The position numbers were made by a program, and so were the translations under genes. Source: Pseudovibrio sp000156235 (GTDB lineage Bacteria; Pseudomonadota; Alphaproteobacteria; Rhizobiales; Stappiaceae). From it: DNA of 64,000 bases. This document shows, piece by piece, positions 13,951 to 21,428 of this stretch. The notes beneath the pieces are model-generated. The model worked only from the letters and a program-made list of their open reading frames with translations, searched no databases and was not told the DNA's origin. The DNA lies in contig NZ_DS996817.1 of assembly GCF_000156235.1 (NCBI RefSeq), forward strand, positions 1 through 64,000. Reading direction: 5' to 3'. The stretch's first letter is position 1. Every line of letters starts with the position of its first letter.

Positions 13951-14046
13951 CATAAACTCAACGCTGCGCCGCTGCCGGTTTTAGCTACGGTTCTGGCCGC
14001 TTTTCTGGCCCGGACGGCGTTTGGCTTGCAGTGGCCACGACCTGAA
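13951..14046 (-). pseudogene. Decayed 3' end of the DEAD-box helicase gene
   Basis: This non-coding segment aligns, with a few substitutions and small deletions, to the last part of the helicase gene at about 15921-16073. Shared stretches include CATAAACTCA, CGGTTCTGGCC, GGACGG, CGTTTGGCTTG and GGCCACGACCTG in the same order and orientation. Since the cupin gene next to it is also duplicated, it is a relic of one duplication that covered the cupin gene and the helicase 3' end. Confidence 0.8.
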
Positions 14047-14203
14047 GAACTCTTACCTGAGCTCTAGAACAATCTGATAGAGCCCCTAAAACGATGGAAA
14101 AGCAACTCCATCCGGCACGCTTATGCTGGGCGACCTAAGTTTAGAAGGGGTAGAGGCAACTAGCATCTTTAAGCGAACATCGAGCCTAGCAATACTGTAA
14201 GGA

Positions 14204-15094
14204 CTACGTCGCTGAGTTTTTAACGACCGCTTCCTTACCCTGATAGGCCTTAGTCTCGCTACCACGCGCGCGCTCTCGTCGTGCACGCTCTCGCAGGACT
14301 TCAGGGTTTTGGATTCCGTCCCAATAGTCATCAACCCACTGCTCATTCACAGCTGTCTCTGCTTTTGTAGCCGAAAAAACGGCGCGACCAATCTTTCGGT
14401 CAAAGGATTTATCAAGGCTCGCGTCATCTGTTTTCAGTCGCTCATGCCCATCGCCTGAATGCCGGATGAGTGAGTCAAGTTTCACATCAATGAAACCCAT
14501 AGATTGAAGAGTGCATTTCATTCCGGTGACGTTGAAGAAGGTACACGATGTTGGATCATAGGGGCCTTTCACTTCTCCGGCAGGGCAGAACATCATCGGG
14601 TACTGGCTCATCGAAGTGAGAATGCCGCTCTCAACAATCATGGTGCCGCCTGGTCTTAGGCATTCCTGGAGCTTTTTCATCACCCAAAATGGATATCTGA
14701 GATGATAAAGGACACCGGCAAATATAATGACATCGAAAGTTCCGAATGTGTCTTGGCGAAGGTCATTTACATTCATCTCCACCATCTTGACCTTCGATTT
14801 CCGGGCAGGAATAACGAGTTCAACTGCGCCGCTCGATATCAAGTTATCAACTCCAATGACTTCCGATGCCCCTTTTTCTTCTGCGTAAAAACTGAAGAGA
14901 CCATCGCGGCAGCCGATGTCCAGAACCCGCTTCCCAGTGAAGTCGATCCTATTGAGAGCTTCGATCACCAAATCCCACATGTATTTAAAATGCGGACGTC
15001 CGGGGGTCTGAAGTCCAAACGGAAGATCAACGATGTGATAGAATTGATGCTTTGCTAGTTGTTCTTCAATCTGTGTTCTGGTCAACGCGGTCAT
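14204..15094 (-). CDS. SAM-dependent methyltransferase, CmoB/DUF1698-like
   Basis: A 296-residue class I methyltransferase. Motif I is VLDIGCRDG (57-65), where the usual Gly-x-Gly reads Gly-Cys-Arg-Asp-Gly. The acidic motif II is EVIGVDN, and motif IV is IIFAGVLYHLRYP. The layout, with a substrate segment before motif I (FKYMW) and the VLYHLRYP motif, resembles the CmoB/DUF1698 group, but true CmoB is about 320 residues and its carboxy-SAM residues cannot be checked by eye. The C-terminal tail is charged and probably disordered. The gene lies between two copies of a duplicated cupin/helicase segment and points away from copy 2. It looks inserted relative to the duplicated flanks. Confidence 0.75.
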   Translation of the reverse strand: MTALTRTQIEEQLAKHQFYHIVDLPFGLQTPGRPHFKYMWDLVIEALNRIDFTGKRVLDIGCRDGLFSFYAEEKGASEVIGVDNLISSGAVELVIPARKSKVKMVEMNVNDLRQDTFGTFDVIIFAGVLYHLRYPFWVMKKLQECLRPGGTMIVESGILTSMSQYPMMFCPAGEVKGPYDPTSCTFFNVTGMKCTLQSMGFIDVKLDSLIRHSGDGHERLKTDDASLDKSFDRKIGRAVFSATKAETAVNEQWVDDYWDGIQNPEVLRERARRERARGSETKAYQGKEAVVKNSAT

Positions 15095-15415
15095 TTAGAA
15101 ACCTTCGACAATACAATTACGTCCTGGGGAGCGGACAAAAAGAATAATGGCGAGAAACCCTACGGTAGATTGGAAAATGGCGCAATTTACTAAAAGTAAT
15201 GACCGAAAACGCCCAGTGTAACCATGTCAGTTTATGCGTTTTGTTGACTTTGTAATGAGCCTGCGTGTTGTTGAAGATCTACTAACTGTACTGCAATTAA
15301 TGCTCAGTCATGAGACTGATCCGGGACTGGCTTGTGCTCTCTTTTCACTTCGGCAAACTCACGATAGCTTTTGTTTTTGTCCGGCGCTTACAAGGCTCAG
15401 ATTGGGAGGGACTTT
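15095..15415. other. Spacer between methyltransferase and cupin copy 2
   Basis: No gene is supported. It contains the divergent promoters of the two flanking genes. Similarity to the upstream flank of cupin copy 1 begins only at GGGAGGGACT near 15404, so this marks the left edge of the duplicated block. Confidence 0.5.
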
Positions 15416-15823
15416 ATGGAACAGGAACAGAGCTTCAGTCATAGTGAGGGGGAGAGTGGTGCGTTTGAGGCGCGGGGGTTGCGGAGTTATTTTGAGTATC
15501 GCGACCTTGGCGTGGCGGATGCGACCAACGGGGCTGTGGTTGCGCATGTGATCAAAGCGCGGGAGGGGCACAATGCGACTGGTCAGTGGCATGTGCATGA
15601 TTGCTCCTTTCAGTTTTATTATGTGCTGAAAGGCTGGGCGCGGTTTGAATATGAAGGGCACGGCATTCGCACTGTGAGGCCGGGCGATTGTGTGGTGCAG
15701 CCCGCTGGCATTCGCCACCGGGAGATTGAGCATTCCGAAGATTTTGAGCTGATTGAGGTCGTCTCGCCTGCCAACTTTGGCACCCGTGCGGAAGACGAAG
15801 AGGTCGAGGCCACCGAGGCCTGA
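15416..15823 (+). CDS. Small cupin protein, copy 2
   Basis: A 135-residue cupin, nearly identical to the gene at 13502, with the same metal-binding motif WHVHDCSFQFYYVLKG and the same acidic C-terminus. The ATG at 15416 follows GGGAGGG, as in copy 1; an in-frame ATG at 15371 lies outside the duplicated block and is unlikely. It is convergent with the helicase gene. The function is unknown; most differences between the copies are silent, which suggests recent duplication or gene conversion. Confidence 0.85.
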   Translation: MEQEQSFSHSEGESGAFEARGLRSYFEYRDLGVADATNGAVVAHVIKAREGHNATGQWHVHDCSFQFYYVLKGWARFEYEGHGIRTVRPGDCVVQPAGIRHREIEHSEDFELIEVVSPANFGTRAEDEEVEATEA

Positions 15824-15835
15824 CAGCAAAACCGG

Positions 15836-15881
15836 GCTAAAGCAGGTCGCGTTTGAGCTGAAACGCTTGGTCTGCTTTAGC
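15836..15881. repeat. 46-bp palindromic element inserted in a terminator
   Basis: GCTAAAGCAG (15836-15845) and CTGCTTTAGC (15872-15881) form the outer arms, and CGCGTTT/AAACGC forms an inner stem. In copy 1 the corresponding place is an intact terminator, while here the sequence CCGGG is separated from GCCCCGG by this palindrome plus a short tail ending near 15905. The element resembles the short palindromic intergenic repeats of alphaproteobacteria. With its T-rich right flank it may itself act as a terminator. Confidence 0.75.
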
Positions 15882-15927
15882 TTTTGTTTTTACGTATCTT
15901 TGGAGGCCCCGGTGTTTCTTCATAAAC

Positions 15928-17379
15928 TCAGCGCTGTGCAGCTGCTGGTTTTGCGCGGCGTGGTCTGCCGCTCTGGGTGCGGTTTTGGTTGCGGTTCTGG
16001 CCGTTCTTCTGGCCTGGACGGGCGTTTGCGTTTGGCTTGCCGCGGCCACGACCTGCATTTGGCTTTGCGCCTGCTGGTCTTGCGCCGTTCTCACCAGCTT
16101 TGCCTTGGGCGGCACGACCTGCGCCACCGGCTGAGCGGTTTGCGCCGCCACCACCGCCATTGCGACGACGATTGTTTTGCGGGCGTTTGTGGCGCTTGAG
16201 GCGTTGTGGTTCTGCGGTTGGGTCGAATGTTGACACGTCACCGGACGCGCCGTCCCAATCGCTGTCGCCAGATGGGATTTTGCGGCCGATCAGGCGCTCG
16301 ATATCGCGCAGGTATGGCTGTTCGGTTGCATCACACAGGGAGACGGCAACGCCGCTTTTGCCTGCGCGGGCGGTGCGGCCAATACGGTGCACGTAGGCTT
16401 CCGGCACGTTTGGCAGTTCGTAGTTGACCACATGGCTGACGCCATCAATATCAATGCCGCGGGCCGCGATATCTGTTGCCACGAGGATTTTGATGCGGCC
16501 ATTCTTGAAGCCATCCAGCGACTTTTCGCGGTTGCGCTGGCTCTTGTTGCCGTGGATCGCGGCTGAGCTGAGGCCCGCTTTTTCCAGATGGCCGCTGACA
16601 CGGTCTGCCCCGCGCTTGGTGCGGGTGAAGACGATGGCGCGCTCGATGTCATCTTCGGAGAGGATGTCCAGCAGAGCGGCGCGTTTTGAGCTGGAGTTGA
16701 GGAAGCGCACGGACTGGTCGATCTTCTCGATCGGACGGGACACCGGCGCGACCGAAATCTCATGCGGGTTGCTCAGGAATTCTTTGGCCAGATTGCGGAT
16801 CTGGATTGGCATGGTGGCGGAGAGCAGCACTGTCTGGCGCACTTTTGGCAGTTTGCCAAGAATACGGCGGATGGCTGGCGCAAAGCCAAGGTCCAGCATC
16901 TGATCGGCTTCGTCTAGTACAACCGTTGTTGTAGCGTCCAGCTTGATGCCGCCGGTGCTCATGTGGTCTTCCAGACGGCCCGGGGTTGCGATCACAATGT
17001 CCAGACCTTTGGACAGGGCGCGCAGCTGTGGGCCGGGCTTCACACCACCGAAAATCACGGCAACAGACGGGCCGATGAACTGGCCGTAGGTGCGCACGCT
17101 TTCGGCGATCTGGGAGGCCAGCTCACGGGTTGGTGCCAGAATGAGCGCGCGGCAAGTGTGCGGCGCTGGTTTCTTGCGGTCTTCTGCTAGACGGGTGAGC
17201 AGTGGCAGCACGAAGGCGGCGGTTTTGCCGGTGCCTGTTTGTGCAATGCCGAGGATGTCCTCGCCCTCTTTCATCAGCGGGATCACTTCGCGCTGGATTG
17301 GGGTTGGAGCCTCGTAGCCCTCTTCTTTTACGGCGCGCAGGATGGGTTCTGCGAGGCCAGCTTCGTCAAAATTCTTCAC
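15928..17379 (-). CDS. rhlE: DEAD-box ATP-dependent RNA helicase, RhlE type
   Basis: A 483-residue RNA helicase used in ribosome assembly and RNA turnover. The motifs are in order: Q motif (PTPIQ), AQTGTGKT (46-53), PTRELA (83-88), DEAD (156-159), SAT (187-189) and HRIGRTARAG (331-340). The C-terminal 110 residues are basic, rich in Gly, Arg, Asn and Ala, and likely bind RNA. The GTG at 17379 was chosen because GGAAG precedes it at a good distance and the protein then begins like other RhlE proteins. An in-frame ATG at 17439 would add 20 residues but lacks a ribosome site. A decayed copy of this gene's 3' end lies at 13951. Confidence 0.9.
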   Translation of the reverse strand: MKNFDEAGLAEPILRAVKEEGYEAPTPIQREVIPLMKEGEDILGIAQTGTGKTAAFVLPLLTRLAEDRKKPAPHTCRALILAPTRELASQIAESVRTYGQFIGPSVAVIFGGVKPGPQLRALSKGLDIVIATPGRLEDHMSTGGIKLDATTTVVLDEADQMLDLGFAPAIRRILGKLPKVRQTVLLSATMPIQIRNLAKEFLSNPHEISVAPVSRPIEKIDQSVRFLNSSSKRAALLDILSEDDIERAIVFTRTKRGADRVSGHLEKAGLSSAAIHGNKSQRNREKSLDGFKNGRIKILVATDIAARGIDIDGVSHVVNYELPNVPEAYVHRIGRTARAGKSGVAVSLCDATEQPYLRDIERLIGRKIPSGDSDWDGASGDVSTFDPTAEPQRLKRHKRPQNNRRRNGGGGGANRSAGGAGRAAQGKAGENGARPAGAKPNAGRGRGKPNANARPGQKNGQNRNQNRTQSGRPRRAKPAAAQR

Positions 17380-17780
17380 TCTCGTACTTCCAAGATGTGC
17401 GGAGCACGCGCCCTGATTTGGGATCAGGCGCTTGCTCATAATATGAGTGCCAGCATGATCCCCGCAGACAAGCGTCTACGTGGCCAGACTGGCTAAATAT
17501 GAGATCCATGGAGTTTGAGAGGTGACTTTTAAAGCGACCTAGAAACGCTGCGGACCACGGTGCATGCCCGTGTTACATCCCACTCGAGCAGGCTGCCCTT
17601 CTTGTTCTTTTAAGGCAGCAGGGTAGCGCCCACAGCATAAGCCCGATGAACGCGTTGGCTGAGGAGATATAGGGAAAGCGGCGGGAATGCAAGGGGGTGG
17701 GTGGGGATGATCCGTGCGAAGCTCCCCTCCCCGCCGTCTTCCCGCACTTGATGCGGGATCTAGTAGGACGATGAAAGACC
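17380..17780. repeat. Repeat-rich spacer with fragments shared with 18.1-18.5 kb
   Basis: No gene is supported. The segment near 17628-17665 (CACAGCATAAGCCCGATGAA then CGCGTTGGCTGAGGAG) recurs with changes at 18264-18301. The segment near 17735-17765 contains the CCCGCACTTGATGCGGGAT palindrome found again at 18142 and 18396. It is part of the same repeat family as the spacers to the right. Confidence 0.6.
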
Positions 17781-18065
17781 TCACCCCAAGTCGCAATACA
17801 GATCACGCCATGCTGGATTAAGTGTTTCAATAAGCTTTAGTTTCCACGCGCGCCTCCAACGCTTCAGCTTTTTCTCACGAGCAATTGCGTCCCCAATGCG
17901 TTCAAACTCCTCGTAATAGACCAGCTGAGAAACATCGTAACGAGCGGTGAACGAGGTTGCGGTCTTCTCTTTGTGCTCGTGAATACGACGCGCCAGATTG
18001 TTAGTAACACCCGTGTAGAGCGTTCCGTTTCTCTGGCTTGCAGTGATGTAAACGTAATAAGGCAT
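17781..18065 (-). CDS. GIY-YIG domain endonuclease-like protein
   Basis: A 94-residue single-domain protein of the GIY-YIG nuclease superfamily, UvrC/YhbQ-like. The motif pair appears as YYVYITAS (3-10) and GTLYTGVTNNLARRIHEH (14-31), with the later conserved Glu in ERIGDAIAREKKLKRWRR. The ATG at 18065 gives the normal short family N-terminus; the open frame extends to 18098. Small genes of this type are common in alphaproteobacteria, often within repeated intergenic sequence. That is the case here: repeats lie on both sides. Its role (DNA repair or element-linked) is unknown. Confidence 0.82.
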   Translation of the reverse strand: MPYYVYITASQRNGTLYTGVTNNLARRIHEHKEKTATSFTARYDVSQLVYYEEFERIGDAIAREKKLKRWRRAWKLKLIETLNPAWRDLYCDLG

Positions 18066-18105
18066 GCCGTAGCTTGCAGATACGTATGCGGCCTGCAAAC
18101 TGCAT

Positions 18106-18241
18106 GATATGGCTAGGGTTTTATCAGTGGTGAGTTCCAGCTGGGTCCCGCATCAAGTGCGGGATGACGGCGGGGGTGACTTTTGCTTTCGTGCCCCCTC
18201 GCCGTCATGCCGGACGAGTGAAGCGAAGATCCGGTATCCAG
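18106..18241. repeat. Interspersed repeat, copy A
   Basis: The unit starts GATATGGCTAG, passes through GAGTTCCAGCTGGGTCCCGC and a CCCGCATC-AAGTGCGGGATGACGG palindrome, and ends GCCGTCATGCCGGACGAG, GATCCGGTATCC. A second copy in direct orientation lies at 18355-18494. The inner palindromes could form cruciform or hairpin RNA. Confidence 0.75.
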
Positions 18242-18354
18242 AGCGATGCGGCAGACGCGACGCTCACAGCGTATGCCCGGTGAGAGCGTTGGCTGAGGAG
18301 GCGTTTGTGAGCATGCTGTAGTTTGTGGGAGTACAAGCAGATTGCCAACCACGT

Positions 18355-18494
18355 GATATGGCTAGTTCGTTATCTGAGGTGAGTTCCGGCTGGATCCCGC
18401 ATCAAGTGCGGGAAGACGGCGGTGGGGGCTTTAGGGCTGCCCAAACGCCCCTCGCCGTCATGCCGGACGAGCGAAGCGAAGATCCGGTATCTAG
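18355..18494. repeat. Interspersed repeat, copy B
   Basis: A direct copy of the unit at 18106, differing at scattered positions and in the loop segment (TTTAGGGCTGCCCAAACG instead of TTTTGCTTTCGTG). The spacing between copies is 249 bases. Both lie between the GIY-YIG gene and the pentapeptide-repeat gene. Confidence 0.75.
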
Positions 18495-18569
18495 GGGCTT
18501 ACATTTACTTGAAATTTGGACTGCGTTCTGAGGAAAATGAGAGATAAAAGCGAAACTCTCCGTAAATAT

Positions 18570-19934
18570 TTACTCTTGGTAAGGCCATTGCGTTAGGCCC
18601 AAACGACCCAAAAACTCTCTATAAGCTTCATTAACAGCCCCATCATATTGGTCGAAAGGAACCCAATCTACGAACTCATGCTCTGCATACAGCTCATTTT
18701 GCATACGTATTGCCTCATCTTCATTCCTTTCCTTTTTCAATTTTTTGATTTTATGGAGTGTATAAAAATGTGTACCGATTTCTTCATTAAATCTCGGATG
18801 TAACTTTGTGTCTTTTGAACCAAACGTTACATTTGCATCTTGCGGGTCAGACAAAAATTCAGCTGCACTCAAGTCAGCTCCTCGAAACGACACGCCATAC
18901 ACCTTTGCAAGAAGAAAAAAGCTATTTGCCAAAGTTGCTGGATACATTGAACCAGACGGAACAGTCGGACGATTGAAGATTACACGGTCACAACGTGTTC
19001 CTTTCAATATTGCCCCCCGGAAGTTTGTAAAGTTTAGTAATGCCCCAGAGAGATAAGTTCCATTCAGTTCACAATCTTGAAAACTTGCAAACTCCAACCT
19101 GCTTTCTACGAACAACGCTGCAGTAAAGTTGCCACTACGAAAATCAACTCCGCTTAAGTTAGTGTTGTTCAAATTTAACCTAAATCTCTTCTCTTGCTCT
19201 AATCGAATTTGCTTTTTTGATCGACGTCCCAACACATTGATTGCAACCTGAATATCAGTTCTAGGGCTAGCTTTCTTGAATGGAGGCTCCGTCGGCTCTA
19301 AATCCAAGGCGGGTGCATTCTCGCGGATGTAGGCGCAGAGAATTTCCATAATCTGTAAGTGATCCCTAAGACTATCCTGCGCAATTCTCTCTAAAGCATA
19401 TATTGCTCCAATGCGAACTTCTAAGTTTGGAACACTACTTTCGTGTATTTCTCTATCAATAATTGGCGTACCATCTGGGCGGAGAGCTGGTTTGGGATTT
19501 CCATCTTGATCTCGCACCCATTTTCCATCTTTCTTCTGATATTTAGGTGTCTCGATTGTTTTCTTTACGACTTTCTCGGCGCCAAGACCTTCTACAGCTT
19601 TGTTAATTCGGTCTGTAATTTGGCTTTGGACTGCTGTGTCCGAGTTTTTTTGAGCGACGATGGATCGCCAGACCAAGAAGGGCGCACTGAAGGCTGCTGC
19701 TATAACCAATCCAATATTTCTGATCGCGCCACCCGTGGTGTCAGTGCCAAATGGTCCATACCCCAATAATGCACCCAGAAGATGCCAAAGCCCGATCAGG
19801 CAAATAAGGACAATGACTACAGCAGCGCTAAACAAAAGAGCACCGAATAAGCCACCTAGCCACCGTGCTCTGGTGAATTCAACATATCTATTCAGATGCA
19901 CCCAATCCCAAAATGTTGGCTTTTCATTCTTCAT
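18570..19934 (-). CDS. Membrane-anchored pentapeptide-repeat protein
   Basis: A 454-residue protein. Two membrane helices lie at about 28-58 and 69-90, and the rest would be cytoplasmic or periplasmic. A linker with HEAT-like text (VRIGAIYALERIAQDS, about 172-187) follows. Pentapeptide-type repeats begin near 253 (LNNTNLSGVDFRSGNFTAAL) and recur near 300 (LSGALLNFTNFRGAILKG) and 355 (VSFRGADLSAAEF). The C-terminus is charged. Such proteins are scattered in alphaproteobacteria without known function. Base composition is clearly richer in A and T than the neighbours, and repeats flank it, suggesting acquisition by transfer. No partner gene is adjacent. Confidence 0.75.
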   Translation of the reverse strand: MKNEKPTFWDWVHLNRYVEFTRARWLGGLFGALLFSAAVVIVLICLIGLWHLLGALLGYGPFGTDTTGGAIRNIGLVIAAAFSAPFLVWRSIVAQKNSDTAVQSQITDRINKAVEGLGAEKVVKKTIETPKYQKKDGKWVRDQDGNPKPALRPDGTPIIDREIHESSVPNLEVRIGAIYALERIAQDSLRDHLQIMEILCAYIRENAPALDLEPTEPPFKKASPRTDIQVAINVLGRRSKKQIRLEQEKRFRLNLNNTNLSGVDFRSGNFTAALFVESRLEFASFQDCELNGTYLSGALLNFTNFRGAILKGTRCDRVIFNRPTVPSGSMYPATLANSFFLLAKVYGVSFRGADLSAAEFLSDPQDANVTFGSKDTKLHPRFNEEIGTHFYTLHKIKKLKKERNEDEAIRMQNELYAEHEFVDWVPFDQYDGAVNEAYREFLGRLGLTQWPYQE

Positions 19935-20067
19935 GGGAACACCGCTTAATCTCTACTCAAGAATAGTCTGTATGCCTAGCAAGCAACTCAAGAGTGTATG
20001 TATCATTAGTTGCTTCATTTAGCACTCTTCAACCTTAACTGAGAGCAACCTCTCCACTTGGTTCTAG

Positions 20068-20227
20068 ACAGCTATAGATCCCGGCTCGGGGACCGGGATG
20101 ACGGTGGAGGGGGGCTCCATTGCCGTCATCCCGGACGAGCGGAGCGGTGATCCGGGATCTAGTGCGGGGTGAGAGGTTTGTGTTTGGGGCTCTGGGTCCC
20201 GCATCGGGTGCGGGATGACGGTGGGGG
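20068..20227. repeat. Interspersed palindromic repeat, variant copy
   Basis: The stretch contains GTCATCCCGGACGAGCGGAG, TGATCCGGGATCTAG, and a GGTCCCGCATC-GGGTGCGGGATGACGG palindrome. These match the repeat family at 18106 and 18355 in a different arrangement. It lies on the other side of the pentapeptide-repeat gene. Confidence 0.65.
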
Positions 20228-20653
20228 TTAGGCTCCGGTCTTGCGGGACCCCAGAGACTGGCAGAAGCGGAGCAAATATCCGTCTGGGTCTGCGACCACA
20301 AACTGGCGATTGCCGACCTCACCATCGTTCTTGCGATACCACTTGTCTTCCGGCTCCAGAAAGAGCGCGATATCGGCCTGCTTTAGCGCTCGCACCATTG
20401 ACTCGATGGTGTCCACTTCGATCTGAACGTTCAACCCCTTGCCGAATGGATAGGATTGCGGAGCATGGCCATTGTCAAACGTGCGGCCTACACCAATCTG
20501 ATCAAGCATGATTTCCGCCCCGCCGAGGCTCAGGTAGCAGAAGCCTTCTTCATGCCGCTCATAGAGGCAGTGAAAACCAAGCACATCGCAGTAGAAGCGC
20601 TTGGATGCGCGCCAATCGGAGACAGCAAACTCCGGCACCAGTGGGTTACTCAT
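20228..20653 (-). CDS. Glyoxalase/bleomycin-resistance (VOC) family protein
   Basis: A 141-residue vicinal-oxygen-chelate protein. The fold is indicated by VPEFAVSDWRASKRFYCDVLGF at the N-terminus, the LGGAEIMLDQ strand, and QFVVADPDGYLLRFCQ at the C-terminus. Bleomycin-binding and dioxygenase relatives share this layout, and the substrate cannot be told. Its ATG overlaps the stop of the HAD phosphatase gene in the form ATGA, so the two are translated from one leftward transcript. Confidence 0.82.
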   Translation of the reverse strand: MSNPLVPEFAVSDWRASKRFYCDVLGFHCLYERHEEGFCYLSLGGAEIMLDQIGVGRTFDNGHAPQSYPFGKGLNVQIEVDTIESMVRALKQADIALFLEPEDKWYRKNDGEVGNRQFVVADPDGYLLRFCQSLGSRKTGA

Positions 20654-21318
20654 GCTGGCACGAGGCCCAGAAGGTCTGGCAGGGTTGTCATGGATTGGAA
20701 GGGGTGGGCGCCGAAGAGGGTTGTTGGGGTTGGCATGTTTTCTGGCGAGTAGACGAAGCTGCGCATGCCTGCGTTGGCGGCGGCTTTGAGGCCGGTGGCG
20801 CTGTCCTCAATCACCACGCAATGCTCCGGGCTGATGCCTGCCATTTTCGCGCCGTGCAAGAACAGGTCTGGCGCGGGTTTGGGCACGCCGACATCCGTTG
20901 CGGTGAAGACGTTATCGCCGAAGAACGGCAGGAGGCCCGTGACTTCCAGTGACAAGCGGACTGTTTTCGGATGGCCGTTGGAGCCGACGCAGATGGGAAT
21001 GCTGGCGTTCACCAGCTGCTCTACCACTTGCTTCACGCCCTCAACCGGCTGAGCTTCCTGCCCCAGCGCGACGTTGGCTTGCTCGTGGAAGTCCTGTGTC
21101 CAGGTGTCTGGCGCGGTCAGGCCCTGCTCCTTGAGGTAGTCGTTCACATCACGGCTGGTTTTGCCGACGAACATCTCCCAGCACTGTTGAAAGGACAGCG
21201 GCGCCCCAAACGACTGCATCATCTGGTGCAGGATGCGGATGTAGATCTTCTCTGAATCCACGAGCACACCATCACAATCAAAAATCACCAGTTTGGGAGG
21301 GGAGGATACCTGAAGCAC
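20650..21318 (-). CDS. HAD-superfamily phosphatase, beta-phosphoglucomutase-like
   Basis: A 222-residue haloacid dehalogenase-type hydrolase. Motif I is FDCDGVLVDSE with the nucleophile Asp14 and Asp16. Motif II is the ICVGSNG segment, motif III the Lys of GVPKPAPDLF, and motif IV VIEDSATGLKAA. The cap between motifs I and II is the helical type of the phosphoglycolate phosphatase/beta-phosphoglucomutase group. The frame stays open to 21948, but the extra 210 residues are unlike any family and overlap the next gene. The GTG at 21318 with GGGAA upstream fits the family length. Confidence 0.82.
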   Translation of the reverse strand: MLQVSSPPKLVIFDCDGVLVDSEKIYIRILHQMMQSFGAPLSFQQCWEMFVGKTSRDVNDYLKEQGLTAPDTWTQDFHEQANVALGQEAQPVEGVKQVVEQLVNASIPICVGSNGHPKTVRLSLEVTGLLPFFGDNVFTATDVGVPKPAPDLFLHGAKMAGISPEHCVVIEDSATGLKAAANAGMRSFVYSPENMPTPTTLFGAHPFQSMTTLPDLLGLVPA

Positions 21319-21428
21319 TAAACTATTCCCGAAGCTAAAACGCGAGGGTAACTGCAGGTTGAAGTTGAGGCAAGTGTGGTTTGGACAAGAGAGGTGCCCG
21401 TTTGTCACCTCCCCTGCCTTCGGTTGTT

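Noticed and set aside
17539..17830. Two overlapping 85-codon minus-strand frames left of the GIY-YIG gene
   Set aside because: They run through repeat sequence, one overlaps the nuclease gene, and neither has a ribosome site.
18570..19934. Pentapeptide protein as a quinolone-resistance (Qnr-like) factor
   Set aside because: Qnr proteins are almost wholly pentapeptide repeats; here repeats cover a small part and two membrane helices are present.
17600..20227. Repeat pieces considered as a CRISPR array
   Set aside because: Repeats are irregular in length and spacing, palindromic and few; no cas genes are present.
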